From positions 62,001-126,000 of the forward strand of contig NZ_JANGAD010000005.1 of NCBI RefSeq assembly GCF_024461735.1: a stretch of 64,000 nt of DNA. Direction: 5' to 3'. The position numbers and the translations under genes were made by a program. The notes under the pieces are model-generated. The model saw nothing but the letters and a program-made list of their open reading frames with translations, made no database searches and was not told the origin of the DNA. Positions within the stretch are counted from its first letter, which is position 1; each line of letters begins with the position of its first letter. This document shows, in pieces, positions 55,013 through 64,000 of the stretch. Origin of the DNA: Anaerotignum propionicum. GTDB lineage: Bacteria > Bacillota > Clostridia > Lachnospirales > Anaerotignaceae.

Positions 55013-55438
55013 ATGAAAAAATTACTGGTACTTATGATGGCTCTTGCCATGACACTGAGCCTTGCAGCCTGCGGAGGCGGCAAGACCGAAACCCCTGCAT
55101 CAGCACCTGCACCCACCCCCGCCACTGCGGAACGAAAAGACAACGTAACCCCCGAGCAGGCAGCGGCAATTGCAGACATCATGGGGAAGATGGGTCCGCT
55201 GTACAACGAGGCGGCTGAAGCTGCCTCCAAAAATGGCTGGGATAAGGAAGAGACTGCGGTGCAAGAGCTGAACATGGTATATGCCATTATGGACTCCGCG
55301 AGGGTTGGACTTGAAGAAATTGACGGATACGGGGATACTAGCACAGAGGAGATCGACACCGTTGTAGCACAGTATCAGGTTGTTCTGGATGAAATGCCTA
55401 ACTTAGTTGCCAAGTACAGCGAGCCCTACAGCAAATAA
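55013..55438 (+). CDS. Small exported lipoprotein
   Basis: A 141-residue lipoprotein: MKKLLVLMMALAMTLSLAAC with the acylated Cys at position 20, a Thr/Pro/Ala-rich linker, then an acidic helical domain. GGAGGAATTTATA places the start at ATG 55013, so the longer frame is rejected. The signal peptide DNA closely resembles that of the preceding broken lipoprotein, suggesting duplication. Function unknown; likely a binding partner in the surface assembly expressed from control module 2. Confidence 0.75.
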   Translation: MKKLLVLMMALAMTLSLAACGGGKTETPASAPAPTPATAERKDNVTPEQAAAIADIMGKMGPLYNEAAEAASKNGWDKEETAVQELNMVYAIMDSARVGLEEIDGYGDTSTEEIDTVVAQYQVVLDEMPNLVAKYSEPYSK

Positions 55439-55531
55439 TTATTGCTGTTGTATTAAATCTAAAAAAGTATTCTTGTGGCTCAGGCGGATGCGGAACACCA
55501 GTATCCGCTTTTGCAAAAAGGAGGACAGACT

Positions 55532-56086
55532 ATGTTGCCAACTTTCATCACAATCGTCGTAATTATAATGGTCATTGTTCTATGGATTATCTCTACCCAG
55601 CGCAGACTGGTGGTGCTGGATGAGAATATCAGCAATGCAATGAGCCAGATTGGGGTGCAGCTTTCCAGCCGTTTTGATGCACTGACTGCCCTTTTGGATT
55701 TGACAAAGGGCTATGCCGTACACGAAAGCGAAACGCTGATTGAGACAATCAAATCAAGAAGAAGTGTTATTACGGCAAAATCCACACCGGATGATGTGAT
55801 GCGTCAGGAAGGAATTATTGCTGAAGCACTTAGCAGTATTGCCATGGTAACGGAGCAGTACCCCGACCTGAAAGCCAACCAAAATTACATCAAAACCATT
55901 GACGCGGTGCAGACCTTTGAAAATATGGTTCGCACCAGCCGTCTGATCTACAACGACAGTGTAACTAAGCTGAATCGTGAAATTCGAATGTTTCCGGTTT
56001 CTATGGTCGGCGGGATGCTTGGGTTTGGGCAAAGAGAATATCTTGTGGAGCAGGTGGATAAGGCGGATATGCCAAGCATGAAATGA
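55532..56086 (+). CDS. lemA: LemA-family membrane protein
   Basis: A 184-residue protein with an N-terminal TM helix (TFITIVVIIMVIVLWIIST) and the LemA helical bundle (LVVLDENISNAMSQIGVQLS, RFDALTALLDLTKGYA, ENMVRTSRLIYNDSVTKLN, FGQREYL). The start at 55532 follows AGGAGGACAGACT. LemA proteins are cell-envelope proteins of unclear role. It sits between lipoproteins and the SLH protein. Confidence 0.88.
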   Translation: MLPTFITIVVIIMVIVLWIISTQRRLVVLDENISNAMSQIGVQLSSRFDALTALLDLTKGYAVHESETLIETIKSRRSVITAKSTPDDVMRQEGIIAEALSSIAMVTEQYPDLKANQNYIKTIDAVQTFENMVRTSRLIYNDSVTKLNREIRMFPVSMVGGMLGFGQREYLVEQVDKADMPSMK

Positions 56087-56101
56087 GGTCCCTGCGAAAA
56101 A

Positions 56102-56387
56102 AAGTATGGTCTGATTTTAAGATGAATCCTCATTTGAAGAAATTGCAAAAGCTGGCTGCCGTGCTCAGGACGGTGGCATTCTCCGGCGCAGCCGAGCAGT
56201 CTGTTGGTGTGAGTAGGGGCGTTACATACCGCCCTGGCTCCACCTGCTGACGCCATCGAGGAAATAAAAAAATATACGGTACTCATGGAGGACGGGCGTG
56301 ATTTCCCGGCAGGAGTTTGAGGCAAAGAAAAAGCAACTCCTTTGGATTTGAAGAAAATCAACCTGTCTATGCGGAAGGGGGCATGAC
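56102..56387 (+). pseudogene. SHOCT-domain gene relic
   Basis: Fragments in different frames read MNPHLKKLQKLAAVLRTVAF, then ADAIEEIKKYTVLMEDG, VISRQEFEAKKKQLL, FEENQPVYAEGG. The middle part is a SHOCT domain. At least two frameshifts break it. SHOCT proteins often accompany LemA and membrane proteins. Confidence 0.6.
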
Positions 56388-56567
56388 ATGACTTACGCCT
56401 GCGAGGACTGCGGCTTTTTATTCTGCCGGGTGGGATCGATAAAGGAATGCCCTTTCTGCGAGAAACCCAATATTCGCCCCGCCACCGAGGAAGAAATCGG
56501 GATGTTGGAAAAACTTTTGGAACAAGGAAAACCAAGTTTAAAAATCAAGGAGGGAGAGACCTTATGA
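56388..56567 (+). CDS. 59-residue zinc-ribbon protein
   Basis: ATG 56388 opens MTYACEDCGFLFC and continues with KECPFCEKPNIRPATEEEIG; two CxxC pairs form a rubredoxin-like zinc ribbon. GGAAGGGGG lies upstream. The stop TGA overlaps the ATG of the SLH gene at 56564, so translation of the two is coupled. Role unknown. Confidence 0.7.
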   Translation: MTYACEDCGFLFCRVGSIKECPFCEKPNIRPATEEEIGMLEKLLEQGKPSLKIKEGETL

Positions 56568-59500
56568 ACAAACGACTACTAAGTATGTTTCTTGCGCTGT
56601 GCATGATGGTGTCCATGCTGCCGGTATCGGCAATGGCGGAAGAAAACCATACGACCATTGGCGGGAGCGGAGAAATTGTCAGCTTTGCACCGCTGACAGA
56701 AACCAAAAAAGCGGTATCACTCAGAACATCCATTGAAGATTTGGAATTGCCCGAAACGCTGACCGCCACAATGCGGACAGCCGTGCCTGCCGATGAAAAT
56801 ACCACACAGGATTCCGGCAGCCCGGAAACGGCAACTCCCACAACGACCGCCGAGCCCCAATGGGAAGAAACCACTCGAGATATTCCAGTGAGCTGGGATT
56901 CGCCCGGGTATGACATGGATATTGAGGGCGTTTATATCTTCACCCCGATGATAAAGGGTTATACCGTGACGGCCCCGCTGCCGGAGATTACCGTGACGGT
57001 GGGTGAACCCACACTTGGTGTGCGGGGAATCGAGCTGTTGTCCATTGAAGACACAGATGTTGCTGCAATTGACAGTACAGGCTACCCCTCCCTGCAAGCT
57101 GCGGTTGACGTGGTGACCGGGGGTCAGACCATCAAGCTGCTTGATGACATTACACTTTCGACTGTTGTCACCATCTCACACAATAACAGCTTCACCCTTG
57201 ACCTGAATGGCAAAACGCTTGACGGCGGCCCTAACGCTGCCATCGCACACGAAGGCGAAGGTATACTGACCATCATTGACAGCGATGTTGATGGCATGGT
57301 GACAAGCCGAACAACCATAGGCACGATTCGTGTAGGAAATAACAGCACCTTGAACATTTTCGGCGGAACGGTAAGCGCGACAGGCAGTAGCGGTTATGGG
57401 ATTTATAGTCATAAAGCAACCTTAAATATTTCCGACGGAACGGTAAGCGCGACAGGCAGTAGTAGTTATGCGATTTATAGCACTATTGAGTCCGCCCAAT
57501 TGAACATATCGGGCGGCACGATAAGCGCCGTCAACGGTACTGCGATTTTCTTCCCAAGGACTACTATTCAAACCGGAACAACCGCCATTATTCAAGGTGG
57601 CACGAAAGTAATGGCGCATACGCCGACGTTGGTCAGCGGCGTGCAGGGGGCGGCAAGTAAAAATTACAACGGCTCGCCGACGACCGAGTATAAGGCGACG
57701 AATCTCGCATCCTACAAATACTTAAAGTTTGAGCCTGCCGCCGCTATCAGCTATGACGTTTGGGTGGGCAGCGTGCGGGTAACCGACGCCAACGCAAGCG
57801 ATGTACTGGGCGACGGAAAGGTAAGCTATGCTCCCGCTGAGGGGTGGATGCCCCAAATCCTTACCCTGAACGGTGTGACGCTTGGTGCGGAGAGTCAGTA
57901 TAGCTGGGAATCTACAAGCAACCTTGGCGTTACCTTCTATGCCGCCGTCTATGCAAAAGAGAGCCTGAGTCTTGTCTTGACTGGCAATAACATCCTGACA
58001 GGCGCTTCTCAAGATACTCGTAATGAAGAGAGCTATGGGCTGTATTGCGCCGGTGCCTTAACCGTCACAGGCAGCGGAAGCCTTGAAGCGACCGGCGCGG
58101 CAATGAGCCAATTTAACTGCTCTAGCTACGGTTTGTCTGTGAAAGGTGACCTAAGCATCACTGACGATGCAACGGTAACCGCACGCGGAGGAAATGTGGG
58201 CACTAGTAATAGCAGTAGTTTTGGCGTGTTATGCACTGGAGCCGGTGGTCTCATTATCGACAATGCGACGCTGACGGCTTCCGCCGGTAAGGGATATAAC
58301 AGCTTTGGCTTACGGGTTAAAGAGGATATCAGCATCACCAACAGTGCTGTTATCGCCACCTCCGATGAGCCGTACAGTTCTAGCGAAGCTATGAGCACGG
58401 TTGCTGGCAATATTCGGATTTCCAGCGGAACGGTATCAGCCGTCGGCGACCGCCGAGCGATTACAGTCCCCAACGGCAAGAGTATTACAATCTCATCGGG
58501 CGCCGCAGTGACAGCACAGGGGATCCGAGGTCTCGCCATGAGTCAAGCCCCCAATCTGGACGCTTACGGCGGCGCGTATTACATCACGGCCAGCGAATCC
58601 TATCTTGGCAACGACCCGACACCCTATGATTCGGAGAAAATATCTACCTATCGTTATCTTGACATCGGGCAAAAAACCACAGCTCCCGTCGTCTCTTCGG
58701 TAACGGTGCCGAACAACGGAACTTATTTGCCCGGAAATTATTTGGACTTCACAGTAAATTTCCACGAAAATGTTCTCGTCACCGGCACGCCGTACATCTC
58801 GCTGATGATTGGTACAACGGTTAGACATGCAATGTATGTAAGCGGCCATGGCACATCGGCGCTGGTCTTTCGTTATACAGTGCAGGCGGGCGACAGCGAC
58901 AGCAACGGTATTGCCGTCGGCCCGCTGGACCTCGACGGAGGCACCATCAAAGACGCCTCTGGAAATAATGCGGTTCTGACGCTCAATAGCATAGGCAGCA
59001 CGGCCTATATACTGGTGCATACTCCGGTGGCTACCGTTATCACCGGCCATCCATCCCCTCAAACGGTGGACGCAGGGGAGGATACTGCCTTTTCAGTTGC
59101 GGCAACGGGAGAGGGTTTAACCTATCAGTGGCAGGTTGACAGCGGCTCCGGCTTTTCCAACATTTCGAACGGTGGAGTATACAGCAGCGCCACAAAGGCG
59201 AAGCTATTCATCACCGGGGCAACCGCAGGGATGAATGGCTATCAATACCGCGCCGTCGTAACAGGTGCATACCCGCCTGCCATTTACTCAACTCCAGCCA
59301 TGCTAACAGTAAACGCCGCCCCTAACTACACCGTCACAGCGAATCCCACCAGCAAGAACTTCGGCTCCCTGGCAGTGGGCTACGATGCCCCGGCAGCACA
59401 GACTGTCACTATCACAAACACCGGAAACTCCAGTGTGACGCTGACCCAGCCGACCAGCACCAACTATACCATCGGGACACTCAGCAGCACCAAACTGGTG

Positions 59501-61174
59501 GCAAACGGCACGGCAACCTTTACCGTTGCACCGAAAGCTGGTCTTGCAGTGGGTAATTATAATGAGGCGCTGACCGTAAGCACCAACCAAAGCACTAAGG
59601 CTGCGGTGGAACTGAGCTTCTCTGTAACGACGGTTCCGAACTACACCGTCACCTTCAACCCGAATGGAGGCACAGTTAGTGAAGCTTCACGCTCGGTTGC
59701 ATGTGGTACGGCGGTAGGAACGCTCCCAAAACCGATACCTTCCGGTAGTTATAGCTTTGTCGGCTGGTATACGGCGGCAAGCGGCGGAACTCAAATCTCC
59801 CCAAGCACAACTGTTAATGCAAATGTGATCTACTATGCCCATTGGACTTATATCGGCGGTGGTGGCTCTGGAAGTGGCGGGGGAAGCTCTTCTAAAGATA
59901 ACAGCAGCACCGTCATCATTACCCTACCTACTGCCGATAAACCCACTGCCCCCACACAGGGTGAAATCAAAGTTCCAGCCATGGCAGACGGCCAAGGCAA
60001 TGTTACAGTAAACATCACTGATAAAATCGTGACCCATGCCTTTGACAAAGCTTACACCGACGCAAAGAAAAGCGGTAACGAGCAAAACGGCATTGCAGTG
60101 GTTCTTAGAGCAGGCCAAGACAGTAGTACGGCATCTCATGTTACCATCAATCTGTCTAAAACTGCGCAGGATACCATTATTCAGAAAAAAATCGTCAACA
60201 CCGTCGTGGTGGTAGATAACCCTAATATTAAAATTGGTATGAACCTAGCCACAGTGAAAGAAATCAACAAGCAGGCAAGCTCTGATGTTAACATTACTGC
60301 AACCCGTGCAGACAACGGCAAGCTGACGGAGGATGCCAAAAAGGTTATTGGTAGTCGCCCGGTATTTGATCTTAACGTAAACTACGGTAGCGGAAAACAG
60401 GTAGAAAATTTTGGTGATGGTAACGTTTTGGTGACTATCCCTTACACCCTTGGTGAAAATGAAAAGGCACAGAATGTTTGCGCTGTTTATGTGAATGTGA
60501 ATGGCAGTGTAGAATGGCTCACCGACTCTATTTATGACAGCAGGGAAAAGGTATTGCGCTTCAGTACCAATCATTTTTCCACCTATGGCGTCGGCTATAA
60601 ACAGCCTAGCACTGCATTCATGGATATTGAAGACCACTGGGCAAAAGAAAATATTGCGCTTGTAGTAGGCCGTGGATTGTTTAGTGGGACTTCAGACTAT
60701 ACTTTTAGCCCGAACATGACGATAACAAGAGGAATGTTTGTCACCGTACTGGGGAGGTTAGCAAATGTTGATGTGAGCAAACATAAGCAGAGCAGCTTCA
60801 CTGATGTAAAAAGTAATGCTTACTACATGGGTTACATTGAATGGGCAAGGGAAAATAGTATCGTAAAGGGATATGAAAATGACGAATTTGCCCCAGATCA
60901 GTCCATTAGCCGTGAGCAGATGGCGGTTATTATGAGCAACTATGCTAAGACCATGAAGATTAATCTGCCACAGGTTCAAGCAGAAAACATCTTTGCTGAT
61001 AGCCACAAAATAAGCGCTTATGCTAAAGATGCCGTGAAGCAGGGGCAGATATTGGGTATTCTCAGCGGTAAAAATGACAATCTCTTCGATCCTCAGGGAA
61101 CGGCCACTCGTGCTGAGGTTTCAGCCGCTCTTTCTCGTTTTGTAAAGCTAATGGATTCGAGTGAAACCATGTAG
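56564..61174 (+). CDS. 1536-residue exported SLH surface protein
   Basis: A signal peptide (MNKRLLSMFLALCMMVSMLP to AMAE) is followed by a Thr/Pro-rich part, two Ig-like/BIg segments, a long region of short repeats typical of right-handed beta-helix or carbohydrate-binding proteins (GGTVSATGSSGYGIYS, DGTVSATGSSSYAIYS, LTVTGSGSLEAT), an Ig-like domain, a choice-of-anchor-like domain (VTANPTSKNFGSLAVG), an InlB-type repeat (YSFVGWYTA), a Gly/Ser linker, the same pre-SLH domain as the 40829 protein (VTIPYTLGE ... NHFSTYGVGY), and three SLH domains. The start at 56564 is set by AAGGAGGGAGAG and coupling to the zinc-ribbon gene. It is the last gene of the module-2 unit. Confidence 0.87.
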   Translation: MNKRLLSMFLALCMMVSMLPVSAMAEENHTTIGGSGEIVSFAPLTETKKAVSLRTSIEDLELPETLTATMRTAVPADENTTQDSGSPETATPTTTAEPQWEETTRDIPVSWDSPGYDMDIEGVYIFTPMIKGYTVTAPLPEITVTVGEPTLGVRGIELLSIEDTDVAAIDSTGYPSLQAAVDVVTGGQTIKLLDDITLSTVVTISHNNSFTLDLNGKTLDGGPNAAIAHEGEGILTIIDSDVDGMVTSRTTIGTIRVGNNSTLNIFGGTVSATGSSGYGIYSHKATLNISDGTVSATGSSSYAIYSTIESAQLNISGGTISAVNGTAIFFPRTTIQTGTTAIIQGGTKVMAHTPTLVSGVQGAASKNYNGSPTTEYKATNLASYKYLKFEPAAAISYDVWVGSVRVTDANASDVLGDGKVSYAPAEGWMPQILTLNGVTLGAESQYSWESTSNLGVTFYAAVYAKESLSLVLTGNNILTGASQDTRNEESYGLYCAGALTVTGSGSLEATGAAMSQFNCSSYGLSVKGDLSITDDATVTARGGNVGTSNSSSFGVLCTGAGGLIIDNATLTASAGKGYNSFGLRVKEDISITNSAVIATSDEPYSSSEAMSTVAGNIRISSGTVSAVGDRRAITVPNGKSITISSGAAVTAQGIRGLAMSQAPNLDAYGGAYYITASESYLGNDPTPYDSEKISTYRYLDIGQKTTAPVVSSVTVPNNGTYLPGNYLDFTVNFHENVLVTGTPYISLMIGTTVRHAMYVSGHGTSALVFRYTVQAGDSDSNGIAVGPLDLDGGTIKDASGNNAVLTLNSIGSTAYILVHTPVATVITGHPSPQTVDAGEDTAFSVAATGEGLTYQWQVDSGSGFSNISNGGVYSSATKAKLFITGATAGMNGYQYRAVVTGAYPPAIYSTPAMLTVNAAPNYTVTANPTSKNFGSLAVGYDAPAAQTVTITNTGNSSVTLTQPTSTNYTIGTLSSTKLVANGTATFTVAPKAGLAVGNYNEALTVSTNQSTKAAVELSFSVTTVPNYTVTFNPNGGTVSEASRSVACGTAVGTLPKPIPSGSYSFVGWYTAASGGTQISPSTTVNANVIYYAHWTYIGGGGSGSGGGSSSKDNSSTVIITLPTADKPTAPTQGEIKVPAMADGQGNVTVNITDKIVTHAFDKAYTDAKKSGNEQNGIAVVLRAGQDSSTASHVTINLSKTAQDTIIQKKIVNTVVVVDNPNIKIGMNLATVKEINKQASSDVNITATRADNGKLTEDAKKVIGSRPVFDLNVNYGSGKQVENFGDGNVLVTIPYTLGENEKAQNVCAVYVNVNGSVEWLTDSIYDSREKVLRFSTNHFSTYGVGYKQPSTAFMDIEDHWAKENIALVVGRGLFSGTSDYTFSPNMTITRGMFVTVLGRLANVDVSKHKQSSFTDVKSNAYYMGYIEWARENSIVKGYENDEFAPDQSISREQMAVIMSNYAKTMKINLPQVQAENIFADSHKISAYAKDAVKQGQILGILSGKNDNLFDPQGTATRAEVSAALSRFVKLMDSSETM

Positions 61175-62177
61175 GGGCTAAGCGTTGACGCACAATGATA
61201 GACCCGAATACCACGGAAATGTCTCCATCCTTTATGAAACTCTGCCTACCAAGGAAAAATGTGAAACACTTGTTATCATAGGTGGTAGCATGGCGATTGA
61301 GAAGAATACATAAGAAATCAGATGCAAGAGGACTTAACGGCAGACCAAATAACCCTAAAGAATACATTGACCCGTTTACGGTGAGCAAGTGAGAACAGGC
61401 AGGAAATAAACTGCTTTAGCAGTAGCCAGAGAATAAGAAATGGTTGGCAAACCGTTCAATGCATCTTTAGATGTAAGTCGGTAAAAGCCCCTTCTAGGGG
61501 CGCATATCAAACCACCAGCTGATCTGATGGTGATGATTTTGATAAGATTCATCTAGAAAAATTTGCCCAAAACATTGCCTATCATTTTTAAGATTGTATT
61601 GTAGAAATCACCATGCGCATAAACCGGCAAGGCAGCATGACTTTTTAAGCTGTAAGTCTTGTAGGATAGAATTTATCAACTAAATGCAGACAGAGCACCC
61701 ACTTGAATTGTAGCGGGTGTTCTTTTTGTATGCAGATGGGGTCGTCACAATCTTATTTGCACACATTTAATTGCAGAAAAGAGTAATGTACGATTTAATT
61801 GAGGTTTTTTTCTCATGACTACCAGAGACTGACATAGGCAGACAATTCACTTAGAAGATGTGAAATAGGCAACGAAGGCATATAGGTTTAGGATATAAAC
61901 TTCTATATTCATTGTATATTGGACGTATAGAAGAACCCGTGATATTCTTATAAAAAGATCAATGGGAGGAAAACATCAAGATGGATTTTACAATAAGTGC
62001 AGAATGCATCTGTGAAGGAGAATAGTAAAAGTGAAGGGTATCATACTTCAATTTGATTTGTTGGACTAGATTCGCTCGTTATCAGGATTTTGGAAAAGAT
62101 GATATTAATCATTGGAAATTGATACAAAATTGTTTGATACTATCAGTATTATAAATATATTAGGAGGTGCAAGTAGT
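61175..62177. other. Gene-poor interval
   Basis: About 1 kb without a supported gene. Short hairpins such as GCCCCTTCTAGGGGC (61487-61501) and a terminator at 61692-61727 are visible. Several short minus- and plus-strand frames lack ribosome binding sites. I cannot exclude a non-coding RNA between 61450 and 61730. Confidence 0.4.
61692..61727 (+). terminator. Intrinsic terminator in the gene-poor interval
   Basis: AGAGCACCC (61692-61700) pairs with GGGTGTTCT (61714-61722, one G-T pair) and is followed by TTTTTG. It lies 520 bp after the SLH stop, so it may end a separate short transcript. Confidence 0.65.
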
Positions 62178-62324
62178 ATGAAAAAAACAAATAATTGTTG
62201 GATGCAACTGATGTGTTTCCAAATGATGGAGATGGGTCAAATGTGTAATCAAATGAAGGAAACAGTACGAATGTGCTATCTTGTCATGTGTGAATCTAAA
62301 CGATGTTTTGCTTATGAAAAATAA
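62178..62324 (+). CDS. Met/Cys-rich 48-residue peptide
   Basis: ATG 62178 stands eight bases after a perfect AGGAGGTG. The product has ten Met and six Cys in 48 residues (NNCWMQLMCFQMMEMGQMCN is the core) and no signal peptide. An upstream ATG at 62112 is rejected for lack of a site. The terminator-like hairpin at 62413-62455 separates it from the sulfur genes. Its composition suggests metal binding or a Met/Cys-responsive role, which is inference. I recognise no family. Confidence 0.6.
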   Translation: MKKTNNCWMQLMCFQMMEMGQMCNQMKETVRMCYLVMCESKRCFAYEK

Positions 62325-62412
62325 TATTGTTTAGGAGTATTTTAAACATATCACACACCATATGGAAATCATAAGAAATTATAAAATAATGATTTGACAC
62401 TATGCATAATGG

Positions 62413-62455
62413 CTGTTTCAATAAATGATTTTGTTTTATTAGGAACAGTTTTTTT
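62413..62455 (+). terminator. Terminator or attenuator before the sulfur genes
   Basis: CTGTTTC (62413-62419) pairs with GGAACAG (62442-62448), with inner AATAAA/TTTATT pairing, and seven T residues follow. It sits 36 bp upstream of the YezD-like gene. Confidence 0.75.
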
Positions 62456-62490
62456 ATGCCTTTTTTATATCATTTTGAAGGAGTTCTTAT

Positions 62491-62640
62491 ATGGATAAAA
62501 ATATATCAACAGAGATGAAAGCCGCATTTGAACAAATTGAGAAGATTCTGAAGCAAATTAAATTCGGTTCCATTACATTAGTTGTTCAGGATGGAAAAAT
62601 CATTCAAGTAGAACGCTTTGAAAAAATAAGAATTAAGTAA
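62491..62640 (+). CDS. YezD-like (DUF2292) small protein
   Basis: A 49-residue protein, MDKNISTEMKAAFEQIEKIL then KQIKFGSITLVVQDGKIIQVE. The ITLVVQDGKIIQVE core is typical of DUF2292/YezD. AAGGAG lies before ATG 62491. Genes of this family commonly neighbour sulfur-assimilation genes, and here metY follows after 62 bp. Its molecular role is unknown. Confidence 0.8.
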   Translation: MDKNISTEMKAAFEQIEKILKQIKFGSITLVVQDGKIIQVERFEKIRIK

Positions 62641-62702
62641 AGTAAATTATAGTGTATAAACTAGCGTCGAAAAACCTGATGAGAGAAAAGAGGTAATTTA
62701 TT

Positions 62703-64000
62703 ATGAGTAAATTAAACGAGAGAAATGTAAAATTTGAAACAAAGCAGATTCATGTTGGGCAGGAAAGTGCAGACCCAACAACAGATGCTAGAGCAGTTCC
62801 CATTTATCAAACAACATCTTATGTGTTTCACAACAGTGAACATGCTGCCGCAAGATTTGGGTTGAGAGATGCGGGAAATATCTATGGAAGATTGACAAAC
62901 CCAACTCAAGGTATTTTTGAGGAAAGAATTGCAGCCTTAGAAGGGGGTATTGCGGCATTGGCAGTAGCATCAGGAGCAGCCGCCATAAGCTATGCCATCC
63001 AGAATCTTGCCCAAAACGGTGACAATATTGTCTCCGCAAAGACAATTTACGGTGGTACCTTTAACTTATTGGCTCACACACTTCCTCAGTATGGAATTAC
63101 TACAACCTTTGTTGACGCAAATAATCTGGATGAGGTTGAAAACGCAATTCAGGAAAATACAAAGGCAGTTTTTATTGAGACCCTTGGTAATCCAAACTCA
63201 AATGTAGTAGATATTGAAGCAATTGCAAAAATTGCGCACAACCATAAAATTCCCCTTGTGATTGATAATACCTTTGGAACACCCTACTTAATCAGACCCA
63301 TTGAATATGGTGCAGATATTGTGGTTCATTCAGCAACGAAGTTTATCGGTGGACATGGAACGGCAATAGGCGGTGTAATTGTAGATAGCGGTAAATTTGA
63401 TTGGGAAGCATCAGGTAAGTTTGCTTCCCTTACAGAACCCAATCCAAGCTATCATGGAATTAGCTTTATTCAGGCAGCGGGACCAGCAGCATTTGTGACA
63501 AAAATCAGGGCGATTTTGCTCAGAGATACAGGCGCAGCATTGTCGCCTTTCCATGCATTCCTTTTCTTGCAAGGCCTTGAAACATTATCCTTAAGGGTTG
63601 ATAGGCATATTGAGAATACCCTAAAAGTCGTTGACTTTTTATCAAAACATCCTCAGGTTGAAAAGGTTAATCATCCATCCCTAAAGGATGCGCCAACCTA
63701 CGACCTTTACAACAAGTATTTTCCTACGGGAGGAGGCTCGATCTTTACGTTTGAAATAAAAGGTGGGGAGGAAGAAGCTAAGGAATTTATTGATCATCTA
63801 CAAATATTTTCTTTGCTGGCAAATGTTGCCGATGTGAAATCTCTTGTTATACATCCTGCATCAACAACACACTCTCAGTTAACACAGGATGAGCTGCTTG
63901 ACCAAGGAATCAAGCCGAATACAATCAGATTATCCATTGGAATTGAGCATATAGATGACATCGTTTTTGATTTGGAGGAGGCATTTAAAGCACTGAATAA
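62703..64000 (+). CDS. metY: O-acetylhomoserine aminocarboxypropyltransferase (partial, right edge)
   Basis: At least 432 residues of a Cys/Met-metabolism PLP enzyme: FETKQIHVGQ at the start, substrate-loop YGRLTNPTQ, and the PLP lysine in HSATKFIGGHG. The insertion pattern and the length above 420 residues fit O-acetylhomoserine sulfhydrylase rather than cystathionine gamma-synthase. It makes homocysteine from O-acetylhomoserine and sulfide. GAGGTAATTT precedes ATG 62703. The window ends within the last codons. Confidence 0.92.
   Translation, partial: MSKLNERNVKFETKQIHVGQESADPTTDARAVPIYQTTSYVFHNSEHAAARFGLRDAGNIYGRLTNPTQGIFEERIAALEGGIAALAVASGAAAISYAIQNLAQNGDNIVSAKTIYGGTFNLLAHTLPQYGITTTFVDANNLDEVENAIQENTKAVFIETLGNPNSNVVDIEAIAKIAHNHKIPLVIDNTFGTPYLIRPIEYGADIVVHSATKFIGGHGTAIGGVIVDSGKFDWEASGKFASLTEPNPSYHGISFIQAAGPAAFVTKIRAILLRDTGAALSPFHAFLFLQGLETLSLRVDRHIENTLKVVDFLSKHPQVEKVNHPSLKDAPTYDLYNKYFPTGGGSIFTFEIKGGEEEAKEFIDHLQIFSLLANVADVKSLVIHPASTTHSQLTQDELLDQGIKPNTIRLSIGIEHIDDIVFDLEEAFKALN

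Noticed and set aside
62112..62177. Longer start for the Met/Cys-rich peptide
   Set aside because: No ribosome binding site at 62112, whereas ATG 62178 has a perfect AGGAGGTG.
62341..62702. SAM, T-box or S-box riboswitch before metY
   Set aside because: I could not find the conserved T-box sequence or SAM-aptamer core; only a simple hairpin with a T run is visible.

Overview
The window looks like chromosome of an anaerobic low-GC Gram-positive bacterium of the class Clostridia. This rests on strong AGGAGG-type ribosome binding sites, long S-layer-homology (SLH) surface proteins, an EFR1-type ferredoxin/flavodoxin protein, GHKL/LytTR two-component genes and Tn1549-like conjugative-element genes. 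I see no tRNA, rRNA or CRISPR array. Nothing could be searched against databases; family names come from reading translations.

Layout. 1-1822 (minus): a UvrA-like ABC protein running off the left edge. 2030-2984: two small XRE-type regulators, separated by a terminator, a decayed scrap of a conjugative-element helicase and an inverted repeat. 3026-18174: a tightly packed, co-directional operon that I read as an Ssp-type DNA phosphorothioation defence island: sspD-like sulfurtransferase, sspB-like DUF4007 protein, sspC-like ATPase, sspA-like cysteine desulfurase, a small protein, a PLD-plus-DEAH helicase, a 54-residue protein, a DndD-like SMC ATPase, an unknown 177-residue protein, a sigma-70-like factor with a Cys-rich insert, a two-TM protein with a soluble PLD-like domain, and a DEDDh exonuclease. 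The dedicated sigma factor and the membrane-protein/exonuclease tail are the parts I find most unusual.

18360-27600 (minus): a truncated mobilisation block of a Tn1549-like integrative element (relaxase, DUF5677 cargo, CD1845-like membrane protein, MobC, SNF2 helicase/methylase) whose helicase gene has an in-frame TAA and lost its 5' half at a junction with an ATPase fragment. 27600-33240: accessory genes, many freshly broken: a GIY-YIG protein frameshifted in a T run, an ADP-ribosylglycohydrolase, an HD protein, a TIR-like gene broken by an AT-dinucleotide slip, a second truncated TIR-like gene, and a GyrI-like protein. 33700-37100 (minus): an ABC exporter with a double-MerR regulator, then a MarR-GNAT fusion.

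37950-45950: a MalT/LuxR-type regulator, a DUF2442 protein and a 1706-residue SLH surface protein. 46400-50070: TetR gene with a clear promoter and operator, KTR remnant, leader-peptide candidate plus RNHCP gene, a decayed RAYT transposase with its inverted repeats, and an EFR1 ferredoxin. 50080-61174: an AgrC/AgrA-like two-component pair (minus) facing a set of exported proteins (plus). The two plus-strand units start behind near-identical control modules: 21-bp-phased direct repeats and a TGATAG box at exactly the same distance, which suggests one regulon. This stretch also holds several broken genes (XRE, stalk domain, a lipoprotein with in-frame TAA, SHOCT). 61175-62177 has no recognised gene; 62178-64000 holds a Met/Cys-rich 48-residue peptide, a YezD-like protein and O-acetylhomoserine sulfhydrylase (metY), cut by the right edge.
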